Assembly (NCBI GenBank): GCA_030544235.1
Contig: CM060481.1
Span: forward strand, 19,565,892-19,629,891
DNA from: Lepturacanthus savala
Taxonomy: Eukaryota > Chordata > Actinopteri > Scombriformes > Trichiuridae
DNA: 64,000 nucleotides
Direction: 5' to 3'
Under the pieces are notes generated by a model. It saw only the letters and a program-made list of their open reading frames with translations. It searched no databases and was not told where the DNA came from. Below, piece after piece: positions 34,087 through 48,681 of the stretch (position 1 is the stretch's first letter; the number at the start of each line of letters is the position of its first letter). A program made the translations under genes and the position numbers.

Positions 34087-34169
<83 letters not shown>
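34087..34169. repeat. (TA)41 microsatellite
   Basis: 83 bp of pure AT alternation with no interruption, able to extrude a cruciform. Likely length-variable and a possible assembly soft spot. Confidence 0.95.
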
Positions 34170-34173
<4 letters not shown>

Positions 34174-36166
34174 AGCATGCCATAAACTGCTGGTGTGGTG
34201 TCAGCTGGTTGCCTCGGTAATGGGAATAGCCATCAAAGCCATTTCCATTTGTGTTTTTATTTCTCATGCTTTCATATGAAAGCAGTAGGCAGTCACTGTG
34301 GATAAGATGAGGGGGCCAGGAGAGGGAGATAGAGAAGGGGTTGGGCAAGGCAAAATAAACAGAGCAAAACAAACATGGCGGGCATTTCAAGTGTGGCTCG
34401 CAGGTACACACACAGACCCAGACACACTCAAAAATCACACACATGCACATTTTTGTCAGAGTGGCAATTGGCCAAGCTCGAGGAGGCTAAAAGGCAGAAA
34501 GAAAATGACAGTATTAAGAATGGAGGTGCTCGACGAAGTGTGCTATTGGCCTGCGCCCACGTCCAAACAAAAACACTTTGCTGGCACAGCCTCTTAATTG
34601 TTAGTGTCCCTGTTCAGGCTGCTTCCAGGCTCCTTATTCTCTCGATCTTGTCTTCTCTTCCATTTCCTGCAGTTCATTTTCTGCAGTAGTTTCAAATAAG
34701 ATGTAAATGAAGGAGTTTTCCTGAAGCCGTTTTTCATAATTACATATTTGGCGATCATTGGCAGAGAGAACAAAAGAACATGAACACAGAGGGTCAAAAT
34801 GCCTGACAATATAGGATGTGTTAGGTTATATAAAATCAATTCCTCATTGATAACCCATAGCCAGTATTTTTTTTTTGTGAATATGACCGAGAAGACAAAG
34901 TACTTGCTTGTAAAAGTAGTTTTCTGATTATTATTGTCTGTATTATTGTATTATTTACACTGTATTATTACAGTATTATTGTACATTATGGATGTCCACA
35001 TGTATTCAGAGAGAGTTGAGCTGGTGTTGTGCACATTCAAAAGGCTTCATTATGTTTGATATGATGCCACACTGTGAAGCAGCAACCTTTGCACGTATAT
35101 TGAGTCACTGCTTTCAACACATGAGTCTCCATCTGGAGGAGAAGGCTTGTTGTTATTCCTGTATGATCACCACGTGCCAATCACCTGTCTAGATCACACA
35201 GCCTCAAACGTTAATTTGTCTTTTCTTCTGTTGATTAACATTTAGTAAACCACAATGACAATGAATAAATGCATAAAAGGGTGCACAATTTCTTGGTTTC
35301 TAAAAATGGTTGCAAAATGCAACTAAATGTCAGTCTGGAGCCTTGGAGACACTTGAACTTTGACCCAGATGCTTTTCTAGTGAGAGGATTCGAGCTAGAA
35401 ACACTATCCTTTTTTGCTATCTTCACCTTCACTGGCATTAACTTGACTGCCTGGAAGTAGAGGCTTGTTTTACAGTTAACAAGAGTACAACTTTTACACA
35501 GTATGAAGAAAACAGTCCTGGACACACACCTTCTAACATACTGTGAATAACGTGACATTGTAGGGATATTAATTGCCCATAAATTCCATAACTACTCTGT
35601 TATGGAATGTTAATGTGACTATTTTAATATTTGTCTTCTCCATGTTTAACAAGTAAAAGTGTAGGGCAAACATACAAATGGTAGTAGATGAATTGACTCC
35701 TTCCACTTCCTAAGTAAAGTAAATTGCAATTGATGTGATCCTGATAGCGATACACTCATACAGTCACTGAGAAGAGACTTGCATACATTTATAAAGTACA
35801 TTTACTGCTATAGACACAAGCGAGCTCTTCTTTGATGCCGTCCATTTGTGATAGTTAAAGCCTTCCTGTGACGGCTTGCCTTACATCAACACACGCTCAC
35901 TCACTTACTCACTCATTCACTGACTGGTTTGAATTACCATTAATATCTTATAAGGGACAGGGAGCGAGAGGGAGAGACAAAAAAACTGAAAGAGAGGGGA
36001 AGTGAAGAGGGAAGGAAGGATAGAAACAGACAGATGGAGAGGGAGAGGTAGTAATTGTGCTCTTGTGTTTTCCTTCCTGGCAGCTTGCATCTTTGTTAAC
36101 AAATTCAAATTAACTTTGACAAGCTGGCACCAGTAACGTACGTGCATGTGAGTTGTGTCTGTGTGT

Positions 36167-36168
<2 letters not shown>

Positions 36169-36224
<56 letters not shown>
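36169..36224. repeat. (GT)28 microsatellite
   Basis: Uninterrupted GT repeat with a short imperfect lead-in from about 36155. Confidence 0.95.
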
Positions 36225-36226
<2 letters not shown>

Positions 36227-36839
36227 CCCTCAGCCGGCTCCATTCGCGCAGCGAGCGCAGTAGCAGGAAGGCTTTGCTAGCCGAGCGCCCCGGGGGATCT
36301 GGAATTCTCTCTCTCGCTATCCTCTCTCGACCAGCTCATCAATGGACTGGCACTCCCACACCCCGGTCTACACACACAGAAAGCACACATGCGTATATGC
36401 AAGCTTAGCAGTTGCACGTTCAGATACACACATGCAGGCCAGATACACACTTGCACGCAGAGCCAAGTGGAGCACAAATGTACACACAAGGCTAAGTGGA
36501 GCACGCTGACACTGCAGGGGATTGGCTGCTAGTAGAAATGTAAGTACAGTAGCCTATAGTGTAGAAAGGATGGGGGCTTCTGAGGATACAAACATGCTGG
36601 AACGCGATGTATGCCTACTGTTGCTACACTGTGATGTCTTACACTGCCTTTTTTTTTTCTGTCAAGAGGAAGCGAGACATTCCTTTCTCTCCATTTCTGT
36701 ACATTATTAAGAATATGTTTCATTTTATTAATTTAAGGAGAAAGATATGAGGATATTCCTTCCTAATGTGTAATCCCCTCTGTACACATGTGGTTTGGTG
36801 TGTGTGTTTATTGGTGTGGATGTGCGTGTTTATCTGTGA

Positions 36840-37280
36840 GCAGTAGAGGAAAGTGTGTTGGCAGGCGAGCGGTTGTTACGGCCCGAGCTGTCTGAAAGGA
36901 CTTCCTCATTACTTCCCGCCTTTGTCCAAAGCGCTTCCTACTGGCGAACTGTACAACCGGGCCCTTGGGGAAGGCCAGCGGGTGAAGCGAGTGTGTCGGC
37001 GGGATATTACTTTGCATGTGAGACGATGGAAGAAAAAAATTAGACGAATCGTGATCCCTGCAACCCTCTAACAAAAAAAAATGTCAAGCTCTGACAGAAG
37101 TGTTTACTTCGTTCATCGTTTCGCAAGCCCCCAGGTTGTGAACCCGGACGTCTGAATGTCAATCCAAGTTGATGAAATGAGAACACAGGCGGCTGAAATG
37201 AGAGGCGAGCTGTAAGGATCGCATTAAGCCTTTGTGTGTGAAGGAGGAAAATAACGCGATCGTCCCTCTCGCTGGGAGAG
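36840..37280. promoter_or_regulatory. Candidate regulatory block in intron 2
   Basis: A CpG-containing, non-repetitive island in an AT-rich, repeat-rich intron. It includes GTTGTTACGGCCCGAGC, AACTGTACAACCGGGCCC, TCGGCGGGATATTAC, TATTACTTTGCATG (octamer-like TTTGCATG) and AACGCGATCG. The sustained complexity and preserved CpGs suggest constraint; no coding frame with homology is visible. Unverified. Confidence 0.25.
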
Positions 37281-38640
37281 GGGAATTGTTTTCTGTTGTT
37301 TTGGCCGAATCAGATGACTGCCTGCTTCCAGCTTTAATATCAACCCTACACGCACACACAATTTTGTAGATTCACGATGACCAACTCTAGCTACATATCC
37401 TAGCAATGTGCCAACTTGGTCCAGCGTTGACTTGTCAATTAACAACCATGTCCAAGCACGACAAGCAGGACTTATATTTATGAACACCTGACACTAGTGC
37501 TGAGTGAAAAATCCACTTTAAAAAACAGCACAGGCCTCATGGGAAAACAAGGACTGCTGTGGGAAAATATAGCCTTAATTTAGTTTATCCTCAGTGAAGC
37601 ATCCAAATGATCATCGGCATGTAGCTAAAACATTAAACCAACGGTTACATGGTTCCACTGGCAGAAAAAGTGCTATCAGTACAAAAGAGTATTTGAACCT
37701 TAAACCGTAATCTAATAAATACGTGTTGAATTTCTCCACACAGTCATCCATAATTCTCACAATAATCATTAAGATTGTTTCCAATTTCTAAAACTTTACG
37801 ACTAAAGGAAATAATAAAACGAAAAGTTTATTATAGCAGTCCTTTCACAAACAAACCCACATGAGATAGTGATGTTCTGTGACTCAATCAAAGCAGATGC
37901 GGTCCCTGCATGCACACCCTTCGCTCACTGTAAAAGGCAAACCGCTGCTTCAGTGAAGCAGGGAAGCTCTGTCTATGTTCATGCATACATGATCTCAGAA
38001 CCGCGTGTTAGGGGCTTAACATAGTCTGTAACCACAGCTACTAGTATGTACTGTATTTGGAAAATGTGATGCTTATGCCTCGTCAAATTCCTGGAATTTC
38101 ATGGGTGGCTTTGAGGTGGTGGTAATGGCTCAGCTGAAATGGTTGGGAGGGATGTTTGGACATCTGAAATTCTCAAGAATTTTGTTGTCACATCACCTTC
38201 TTGGGAAAGCAGCATTTCCCACAGGTTGAGAAAGTATTGGAGGTGGTGTGTGTGGGTTGTTGAGTTTATGTTCATCTGACCTGTAACATATTGTCAAAAT
38301 ATTATTATGCTTGCCATTTATTACATCCTGCTGTTTTCGATCATGTGTGCACACTGGTTTGGTTGAGAAAGAATAGCAAAAAAATGTTTTTGCTTAAATT
38401 TTCCAAACATGCGTGCACTACAGGAATCTCTTAAGAGTCAGCACTGGAAATCAGCTTTGTGTTTCTAAACTTGATTTTTTTCCTGAATTGAACTTGTTTA
38501 TCCTCGTATGACCTCTCATCCTTGAAGTTGCTTCCAAACCCAACTCTTTCCACGCATCTCTGTCCAGACCGAGTTCACTTCACTGAATGTCATGTCCTTG
38601 GCTTTTTTCCTTGAACCATTTAACAGGTTTCTCTTCGTGC

Positions 38641-38662
38641 AAAAAAAAAAAAAAAAAAAAAA
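38641..38662. repeat. Poly(A) run of 22
   Basis: A22 follows CTCTTCGTGC. No obvious retroelement 3' end or target duplication is present, so it is listed as a plain homopolymer. Confidence 0.85.
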
Positions 38663-40474
38663 TAGTACCCTCCCGGGAGTCCAGCCCTACCCAGAATGTG
38701 ATAAGTGCCTGGGAAAGGAGCATAATTCTCAGTAAACGAGAGTTTCACTGGTAACCACCACCCCTGCACAGGCTGTGATGGTGTATTCCAGAGAACCTTT
38801 GTCTATTTAAGGAGATAGTTGTGACACAAGGCTCAGGGGTGAGGCAGGGTGGGGTGATGCATCGGAGAGAATGTGACCCTGGTTTGCCCCTCCCCTCCCA
38901 GGTCAGGGGTGAGCAAGTAGAGGATGGAGGGAAAAGAAGAGGGTCAGAAGCTAGTGGGCTATTTGCTGGCCATAACTACAGGGTTGAATATAGATGCATA
39001 CATGCACACAAATACACATACATTCCAGAGAGCTTGAAAAGACAGGAAGGAAGTGATGATGTGGCCCATGGACAGGTGTGTGTGCTTGTGTTTTATAGTA
39101 TTTCATCCAAGCAGCAAAGGCAGAGAGTATTTTCTTTGTCCTCTGCTGACATGCTCCCTTGAAGACCTGTAAGGACATAAAATCACATTTGTGCAGGACG
39201 TTGCGTATGAAACTGTATTGACTGCCAGCTCTGTAACGGAAATAAAACTTGCTTCTCTGTCTTTGGATAGAGAATAAACCCTCAACAATCTGTCAGTTTT
39301 GATCACTGACAATTTTATTTCCTCATTTCGATAGCAGCTGGAGCAAACTTTTGGACTACATATGTAGTTGGAGACCTCATGAAGATTTTTAGTATCCCAT
39401 TAAGTGAAGAAATGTGGTCATGAAGCATTTTGTTATTACAGAAGCCAGCTCCTTCTGAATCTTGTCATGGGTAATGGCTGTCTCACCTCTACACTGTTGC
39501 ATCAATACACAGACTGGCTTTGCTCCAATTTGCAAAACAGGTACTTTTCCTATGACCTGCACCTTGCACTACTTATTTGTCATTTGTGCTGTGACTCGTA
39601 GCATTACCAAGGAACTAGGAGAGGAGATCTGTAGACTCTATAGTGAAATCTACTCACAAATATTTACACAGAAAGCAAAAAAAAGGGGAAAAAATGTCCC
39701 ACACGCATGGGTGACACAGCTAACATTCACATATGAGTGAACATAATATGAAAGATAAATAGACAGATAGTTCTTGGTGCCATGTGTCTGTCTGGCTGGA
39801 GGTCACAGAATGAGGTTGTGAAGGCTTAAGCTGACAGTTCTAAAGTTGTGCTTCTATGAAATAGGACTTTTGATCTCTGTTAACTACTTCCTTAGAATAT
39901 TCATCAGAAATGTTCTCTTTTTCCATTGGCTGTTTCTTCAGCTGGCCTCACTCCCACTGTAGTCTTGAAGCACTTAAGAGCAGTTTCCTTCTGCCTTGTT
40001 TTTCTTCTGTCCTGATCAGGCCAGAAATCGTCCTTTTATGATAAAAGCAATGAAAAACATTAGGCTATAAATTGCCCATGCTTCTTAATATGCTATCTCC
40101 ACTCACCCCAATGGCACGAGTGGTAATTTACAGTATATTTGCAAGACCGATATTGGGTGCAACGCAAATCCTTCTCTCTTTGCCTATATGCATTTCTTAA
40201 TGATACCGAAGTGGTGACTGATATAAGGCCGCAGTAAAAATGGCTGCCACCGTAGCATACTCATCTTGTACTCGTATTGCCAGGACAAAGCTGCAGTCTT
40301 GCTCATAGTAAGCCTACCCTGCGTCTTCAACATCTCCCTTCCTGTTCTGATGGCCCCACTGCCATCATGAGGAATGAAGGCATTTAATAATTTTAGCCGA
40401 CATGGCTTGGATGTCTAGTCGTCTAGTCATGTGAAAAAAAGGGGTCATACACTGCTGTAAAAATGAAGAAATGT

Positions 40475-40665
40475 TTTTTTTTTCTTCCCGTCTTTCTCTT
40501 TCTGCCTCCATTTCTCTTCCCTGCTTCTGTTGCTCCACCTTGTGTGAAAGATCCTCCCTCTGCACTCCCTCCCTTCTCCCTCTTTTTTTTTTTTCCCTCT
40601 CTGTCCCTCTGTTCCTTTGCTTTGTGCTCTCCCTCTCTCCCCCTCTTACTTCCCCTCGCACGCTG
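40475..40665. repeat. Pyrimidine-rich tract in intron 2
   Basis: Nearly 200 bp dominated by C and T on the + strand (TTCTTCCCGTCTTTCTC..., CTCCCTCTCTCCCCCTC...). It produces stop-free frames on both strands that are not genes. Confidence 0.7.
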
Positions 40666-42194
40666 TGGTATGCAGACATGCAGGAATTTCTGGGCCTCAA
40701 AATGATAGACCAAACTTGTCAGCCCTGGCTCCTGTTACTAAAGATGGCCGCCTTTGCAGTGTGTGTGCCTGCGATTGGTGCTCGTTTGAGTTACTCCCCA
40801 CGTGATTGGTCCAAACGTGTTTGTCCACAGCGCTTGTGTTTCTGGCAAAAGCGTGAATTTTAGATTTTTGTTTGTATAAGACACCGTTTCCATCTGTAAA
40901 TTTTGACTGCTCAGTGACTATAACTCTTCTTGTCTTCTGCTTTCTCTTCTGCACTGTTTGGTGTGCGGCTGCAGAAGCGTATGTGTTGTTGTATGGTGTT
41001 TGTGTCTTCTCGTGTGTGTGTGTGAATGAGGGGTGTGTCACTCTGTGTAAGTCTCCCATCCAGCTTCGGTAAAATGAGAGAAACTCTTCACAGCACAACA
41101 GGAGGACAGTGGTTTAAAGTGAATCTCAGTAGGAATGCGTCTTGTCTCACACATGCCATATGCACTTTGTCTTAATTTCAGAGTGAACGAACTTTAGCCA
41201 TAATGATACCACATAGTGGGCCTCTATGTACAGATATAGTCAGCTGTGACAGTCTAAAGTTGGTCTTACATGATAGTAAATCGAATATGTTCAGGCTTTG
41301 GACTTTTTATTGGGCAAAACAATACAACATGAGTTTTATTCTAGGACATGGTTTTCCAACCTTTTATAGATCAATGAATAATTATTTATCAAGGAAAATA
41401 ATTTACAGTACAATAATCATTAGTTGTGGCCCCAGAACAAATTCCCTGTATCTTGTCATGTCATATCCTTACTAGGGATAATGTCAAAAACGTCACGTGG
41501 TATAACCCTAAAAACTTGGTACCACATAGTTTAACTCACTTTAAAAGGTTTTTAAAATATGAAAAACACATGCTATCAAATAGTTTGATGTTCTAGATGG
41601 ATTCAATATTTAAAATTTATCATTCTTTTTCTTTTACACCGTTTGAACTTTTGTGTCAAAAATGCACATTTCGTGAGATTTTTCTAAAAAACAAAAATCA
41701 AAACAAAAAGAGAGACCCGAGGAATGCTTTTATAACTGTATTTTCTCATCTTACCAACCATTTTTTGTCACTGACCCACTAACAAGCAAAACGGCACTAC
41801 CGTACTCCAAATTAAATGGCAGCAGTACTCATTGCTTCCATTCTATTTATCTAAAAAGATTCGCAGACCAACATAGTAACAACCATTTGAGAGTGTAAGT
41901 TTAAAATATTAACCGTGTTTAAACCGATGTAAAATAACACCCCCAACGGATTTCTCTACATAGTAGAGAATATATTGCCATGTAACATTAGAATAAAATG
42001 CGGTACCGTCAGAAATGAGCATGCGACTAATAATAATTTGCGGAAGCTGCACCCAAACGGACACGTCCACTTCCAAAAGAAAATGGCTATTATTTGTGCC
42101 TCCTAATATAGATCGAAGATGACACCAAATAGCACCATAGCTGGCGCTGAAAATAGACCATGAGCTAGTGAGTTGGACTCTTACGACGCATGTG

Positions 42195-42198
<4 letters not shown>

Positions 42199-42232
<34 letters not shown>
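42199..42232. repeat. (TG)17 microsatellite
   Basis: Uninterrupted dinucleotide repeat ending in TATCACT. Confidence 0.9.
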
Positions 42233-42233
<1 letters not shown>

Positions 42234-44985
42234 CACTAGGCAGAATGACGTCCAGCCCAGCTAATGTTTAGCATGCCTTGGCTGTTGCCTCCTCTCTCCA
42301 GTGTCTGCTGCTCGGGGGCCTTGTGATGGCATTGTTGCAACTAAAAAAGGTTCTGCTCCGATGCTCTGCTCGCAGCCAGTCAGTCAGACATGCTGCACTC
42401 TGCTGTGGGCTCCACCCACACTCACATGCGCACGACGAGGATGACTCTTCCCGGCTATGTTTTGCTGGTATTTTGGATGAACCGCAGTGCACATGTTTGA
42501 GTGTGCAACGTGTATGCCCATATATCATCAGACTAGTCCTTGTGTGATTTGTATCTTGATGAGATGGATTGGAATGATTTTTTTTTCCCCCTTTCATGAG
42601 GAATTTTGCCGTCATGTGCTGTTGATTTTCTTCTTTTAGTTTGTCTGCGAGTACTGTACCAACATCTGACTGACTTACTCAACTCTGAATTTAGGTTAAT
42701 GAGATCAACCAGACCCACAATATTTCTGGTGTGCAGACAGCAAACATGTGACCCAGTATAATTCATATCAATCACGAGGGAGGAGGAGTGAACATTAACA
42801 GATAGACGATGACAACAGTCCATCCATAAGTCTCCAGCCAGCTAACTCGGTACACAAACCACCATTTTGGAACCGCTGTTTCCTCTCAGTTTAGCTGCTT
42901 CTGAAATAAGAAACCAGGGTATAAACAGTCCTAGGTGAACTTTTTTCAGGTCTACATTAGATTTTTTTGTATGCTTTGTTTGAAGATGAGTGAGAAACCT
43001 ACAAGACAGTTGTTTCTGACACGGTTTAGCTCGTCATCTGTAAAAAATGTACCCCCCCCCTCCCCTCCAGAAGGAATGCTGGTGTGTGTGTCCCCTTTAT
43101 CACCCACCATCTTTCTTCCCGCTGCCTGTCTCAGCCAATCCATGCAGGGCGTGCATGGCCTTCTGGCCATTTCCACCAAACTAATTGGTTGCAAGGGCTT
43201 GTGGGTAGAGGGGAGTCTGTGAGATGAGGTGGGTATTTGTGTATGTGCAGATGTGTGGTGGTAGATCAGTCGGGTCCCATTTAGTGTGTTTGTGTGTTTA
43301 CCCCTCGGTTCCTCCCAGAGCAGGAATGGGAACACCAAGGGAGGAACTGGGCAGGGCTCCTATTAGTGAGACTGTGACCCTGTTGCTGGAGGGGTTAACA
43401 TTAGATGCCCGAGTGAGAGGTCAGCATAAACAGCAGGAGATGGCAGCAATGCAAGGAATAGGAACACAGTGGAAAATGTAGGTGCTTATTTTTGCTGCTG
43501 CTTCCAATTTTATCTGATGTAGAAAAATTACAATAAAAATGCCTTTTTAAAATTCTTCCTGTTGAGTCACACTAGAGAAGTTGAGCATTGTTCTTATTCT
43601 AGCCTGACTGATTTTTGAGGCCTATATTGATGTAAGTATATTAAAAATACTTTAACTATAAATCAGCCAGTAATAAAAACAGCAAAATAATCTTTATGGA
43701 TCCCTTACCTCATTTCTAAAAAAATGTTTTATTGTGACAAAGCATGGACATTTTAGTATAAAAATTGTCTTGTCAATGATCTTTGGTGGATAAACTCTGT
43801 AATGCATTAATTACATATTTATTTATTGATCTTAATCTTAGTTTGGCATTTCTGTACTGCAATGCCTCCTTGCATATTAGCTATAATAACTAAATATATA
43901 TCAGCTGTGGATATATTCATGGAAATTTATGTTCTAATCAAACAAAAGGATAAAAGAGAAGAAAACAAAATGAACCAGGTAACATCTAGACAATGTAAAG
44001 CACAGACTTACCAGTTTGTGTATACCTAGTTGAATCTATGTGAGTGAATGGATCAGTCGACAAGTCAGTGAATATAATGTTTCAATGTCTCTAAGAGTGG
44101 ATTTTTGAGTTGGAGCATGCATATCTGTCGGTCTCTCCTTAATGCTTCTCCTAATGCAGTTCAAAGTCACTGCCATTTTTGTGCGTATGTGTCCATTCAT
44201 GGATGTGTGACCCCCTTTTGAGGATTGGCTGACACTGATGGAGAGATGGATCCACAAAATGACTTGGATGACAAGCTCTGCTCCCTGTTCTTTTCTTTGA
44301 CAGGATGCAGGTATGTTATAGGGACTGTTGAGCGCTACTTAACTCCATACTGTGGACAGTATGTGTAGATTGAGACAGATGCTCCTGTCTCTTCATCTCA
44401 TGTGTACCACTGATGGTAATAAATGTACCAATAAAGCTTTTTTTTTTTTTGAGAATACAGAAAAATAGCTGTGGTGATGCATGGCACTCTTCTTCTGCTG
44501 TAGTTTATTGGGTGACTGTATCACACCGTTCATTTGTTGGTCAAATCTTGCACCGCACTTGCTGGCAGTGGTTTGATTTGAGCTGTGGTCTATTTATATG
44601 CTTAAATTCTATTTAATAATGTGGTTTTCATTCAACATAATGTTGTCACATGAGAGAAGATATTTTTTTGAATCTGAAAAATGTTACCTTTTGATGTTTT
44701 AATCATATTTAATTGCTAGAGTAATTATATCTTTTATAGCTGATATAAACTAAAGTTAATAGAATAAAAGGTTACAGGTAGGGAAGGTAATTGTCATTGA
44801 ACATTGACAAGTTAATGAAATGTCCATTGTAACCCCCGTGTAATATCATAATAAAATAGGAAAGAGCATGCAACAAAAAAATCTAAATATAATATAATTT
44901 ATCACTGTTTAACAATTCCATAAGTAGAGATGGTAAAACATTTGTGCATCTCCTAGTTAATCACACTACTTAAAATCCGATCACA

Positions 44986-44990
<5 letters not shown>

Positions 44991-45046
<56 letters not shown>

Positions 45047-45064
45047 AATAAATAAAATAAAATA
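44991..45064. repeat. (AT)n microsatellite with AATA-rich tail
   Basis: 46 bp of (AT)n at 44991-45036, then TATATATATAAATAAATAAAATAAAATAG-type decay. Confidence 0.9.
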
Positions 45065-46001
45065 GTCCCAGCTTATGGCAACACAGTTCAATTCATGTCC
45101 AAGAGCAGATAGGGTTGAAACCACTGATCTATTGTGAAAGTGACCTAATTACAACAAAGTAGTAGTTTGCACAAGTGTCAACAAGTCCCTCAGTGAGCAC
45201 TTCTTATTCCAGGAGCCAGCCATGGCTGCTGATAGCATCCATCACCAATACCCGTTTATTGGCCCCTGTTAACCGCTCTTCCTCCAACCACCAAGACTCT
45301 CCCTTCTGCACTGATTTAATTTAGCTCTCATTCGACTGTTTCAAATGTTATTACAAAGACACACACACAGCTGTTTACCTCTGCTGGTCCAATGTTCTGT
45401 GGCAGAGAATCACATCTGTTATACAGTGGTGTTGTGGTGTTGAAGCAAGTGTCATATTTAGAAGCCGGCCACAGAAACTTGGGTTTCCTGCACAATCAAA
45501 ACCCAGTGAAGAGTTTGTTTTTGCTTGTTTGTTATTTGGTGATTTTTGGCAAGTAAATACAATCAGAGCCAAAGCAATTAGTTAATTGATTCAAAAATAG
45601 TGAAAAGATGTCAAACATGCTCTCAAATGAGGAACTCACCTGCTTTTTTGTAACTATTAGGGGAGTGACATTGTGTGTATTGATCCCAAACTGTTCAATC
45701 CAGAATGTTTTGTATGCTTTGTGACTCATCAATTACTGTCAAAATAGTTTAAATAATCCACTTAGCCCATTGTGTGGGACAATAGTTCTAAACGTCCACC
45801 TGGAACGTTATGGCAATAGCCTGCTCGTGGATAGATGCTAGCCGACTTAACCAAGGTCACCTGGTTATTGGTAACTCTGGTTACGCTGTCTTGCTGCCAC
45901 CAGATTGACAAACCAAGAACCTATAATGCTGACTAAGTGCGACATTATAAAATGTACACAAATGTAATATGCACCGTTTTCTTGGTATTGAAACAGTAGC
46001 G

Positions 46002-46068
46002 CTGTCACCCCATCCTTCTTTCTGTGACAGTCACCCCATCCTTCTTTTTGTGACAGTCACCCCCTTCA
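46002..46068. repeat. 26-bp tandem repeat, about 2.4 copies
   Basis: The unit TCACCCCATCCTTCTTTCTG + TGACAG is repeated with one C/T difference, followed by a partial third copy TCACCCCCTTCAC. Each unit ends in TGACAG and the next begins TCAC, creating TGACAGTCA at the joints. Confidence 0.85.
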
Positions 46069-48681
46069 CTCCATCTTTGAGTGAAACCTTTCAGAACAGT
46101 AATAAATATTTGAGTTCTGACGTGGCCAAGCAATACATTGTAAGAATTAGTTCTGAGAGGGAAACCTGACCTACTTCATATACAGTTGGACCATAAATCG
46201 GTATAAAACAGCTGTCAGCAGGTGTCCTGACTCCTTGCAAGAAACAAAATGTTTTTTTTCTCTGTTTCATTGATAGTTTTGGCCAACAATGTCTGTTTTT
46301 CAAAATAAGACAAAAATTGTTATTTTCTACCACCCCCCCACCCCGTACCAAACACATACTGAACTGTAAATTTAGTGTACGGTTACTACACCCCTATTCA
46401 TTTTATTATAGCAAACTGAAACTTTTTTTGAACACATTTGAAGACATCTTCTTGCATTCTGTTGTAGCTGAGACAGGTATTGTTTTGCTTTTTACTCAAG
46501 CACACACAGATCTCCACAACAGCAGGATTATATTAATGCCATACAGTAGCCAGCTGAGCTGGAGGCAGCATCCTTTTTTCTGAGCTGCTTTCATTAGGTT
46601 TGCTTTGGCAGCATCCAGAGATAAAATTCCTGCTCTGTCTTTCTTTGTTTACTGGGATGTGTGTGAATCAGCTCTGGGCGTCCTTGTGTTTGTCTACCTC
46701 AGGTTAAAGACTTAAGTGTGTGTGACGTTACACATCCTGAACTTGTGCTATTTAAACAATGCAGCGCATATGAAGAATAAGCTGTCATTTCCTTATGCAC
46801 TACGTTTTGAACTACAAGATCAATTATATTGTAAACATCATAAAGAGTTGGTTTAGTTAATGTTTTAGAATTAAGTTTGATTTAAAGGTTTTGATTTAAA
46901 GGTTTCATGACAACCTTCATTCAACCTCACCTAAGTTTAATAGCTAAAAACGCCAGCTTGTATTGTACATTGAGCTCTTACTGTTCAGACATATTTTTTC
47001 AACTTTCTGTAGTCATGCTCAAGATGCATCTTTGCTAGTGACAGGAGTGATGTTATCTTATTAAGCGTTTTTTTTTTTCCTGTGAGCTGCTTAGAGCTTG
47101 AGGCAAAAAATTGCTGGCAGCATTGACTCTATGGCAGGTGTAGGACAAAATCGATTGGTATTTTAGGACAAAATCCTTCCGCCTTTTAGAAAATAACAAG
47201 AGTAGCAGATGCACTGAATTTCAGAATTTAAAAAAGTGACCAGTGTACACTAAGATATGGGTTTATCTCATAGCACCTTTGGGGTAAAATGTCTCTTTGA
47301 GCAGGGTGTCAGGTATTCTTTACCGACCGCCTCACACCAGCAGTAAACCGGTTCCTCCTGGTGTGTTGGTGTGATTTGTATATGTATATTTTAAGTTACT
47401 AAGAAATTTACTCTTATTCAAGTGCATGCAGGCCTGTATTTGAAACAGAATATCCAGATAGTTAAAATTGCTGCGATGAATTATAGAATATTTTGTTTCG
47501 TTCAAAACATGGTTGTCATTTCTCACTGTTTTTACTAGCACCGGCAGAGATAAGCTTGCCACAAGGCACAGGTAGTGTTTGCCAATCTGTCTTTCTTCCT
47601 GTTTACCTCTGGCTGCTGTGTTTCAATGAAAGGCTTTTCTTTTCTTTGTGTGCCACCCACCCACTCACCCAGGCTGCCTGACAGAGGCCCCTGTTGACAC
47701 CACCTGCACCCCAAAGGATGAGCAGGGCCTCTTCAGTCTCCTAACATCCTGAATTCTTGGAAATGGGCTGCAGCCATGTGCATAGCTGTCTGCTTTGTCA
47801 GAGGCAGGAGCTGCACACCCCATTATCTTCAGATCACTTCTGCACTTTCTAGTGAAAGATATGTTGTATTTATGGCAACAAAAATGCAAACAAACAAGCA
47901 AAGTTGCAAGAAACGTACAGCCCCATGGGATGGGAATCAGCTAAGAGCTCCACATATTCAATATCAATTCATAAGGTTCTCATCTTTTGTACTAGTCGAG
48001 GCAGTGTTATGTTAATGATTTGAACAAACCTTTCATGTAGGTTTCCAGAACCACGGGTTGAGTCTTCTCTTTTTCTACTGTGTTTACTTCTGGATGACGT
48101 TGGCCAAATGCACCTGCATGCTGGATTAATTGCTGTTTCTTCTTGTGTGAAATCCAAGATAAAATAAACTAAGAACTCTGTGAAAACGCAGCTCCTCCCC
48201 CCCTTTACTCACAGTCTCACACTTGGCAGATTTTCAGACGGAAAGAGGCAGAGAAATATCATATCCTTTTTATGCGCCGATAGTCATTCAAATAAAAAAA
48301 AAAACTAAATTAAAACTGTCATTTCTAAATTAGTGCTGAATATTTAAAGAAAATTGTGATCTTTAACAGTGTAGTAGAATCAATGAAGAAAATAAAAAGC
48401 CATTTCTATTTCTTTCTCAACATGTAAAACAAAAAGATTCTTTCAGCTGCACACCATTGTCAAAATTCAGATAAGGATAAATTATATAATTTGCTGTTAA
48501 ACTACCACCAAGATATATTATTTCGCAATTATTTTTCATAATTAATTTGAAATATTTAACATGTTAAAAATTAAAGCAACTGGCAGGTGAACATGGGCCA
48601 TGTTTATTATGGTTAATTATCATTTATATTAGTGCATATAATAAGTTATTGCCAAAGCTAGTTTGATATTTAGCTGCTCTT

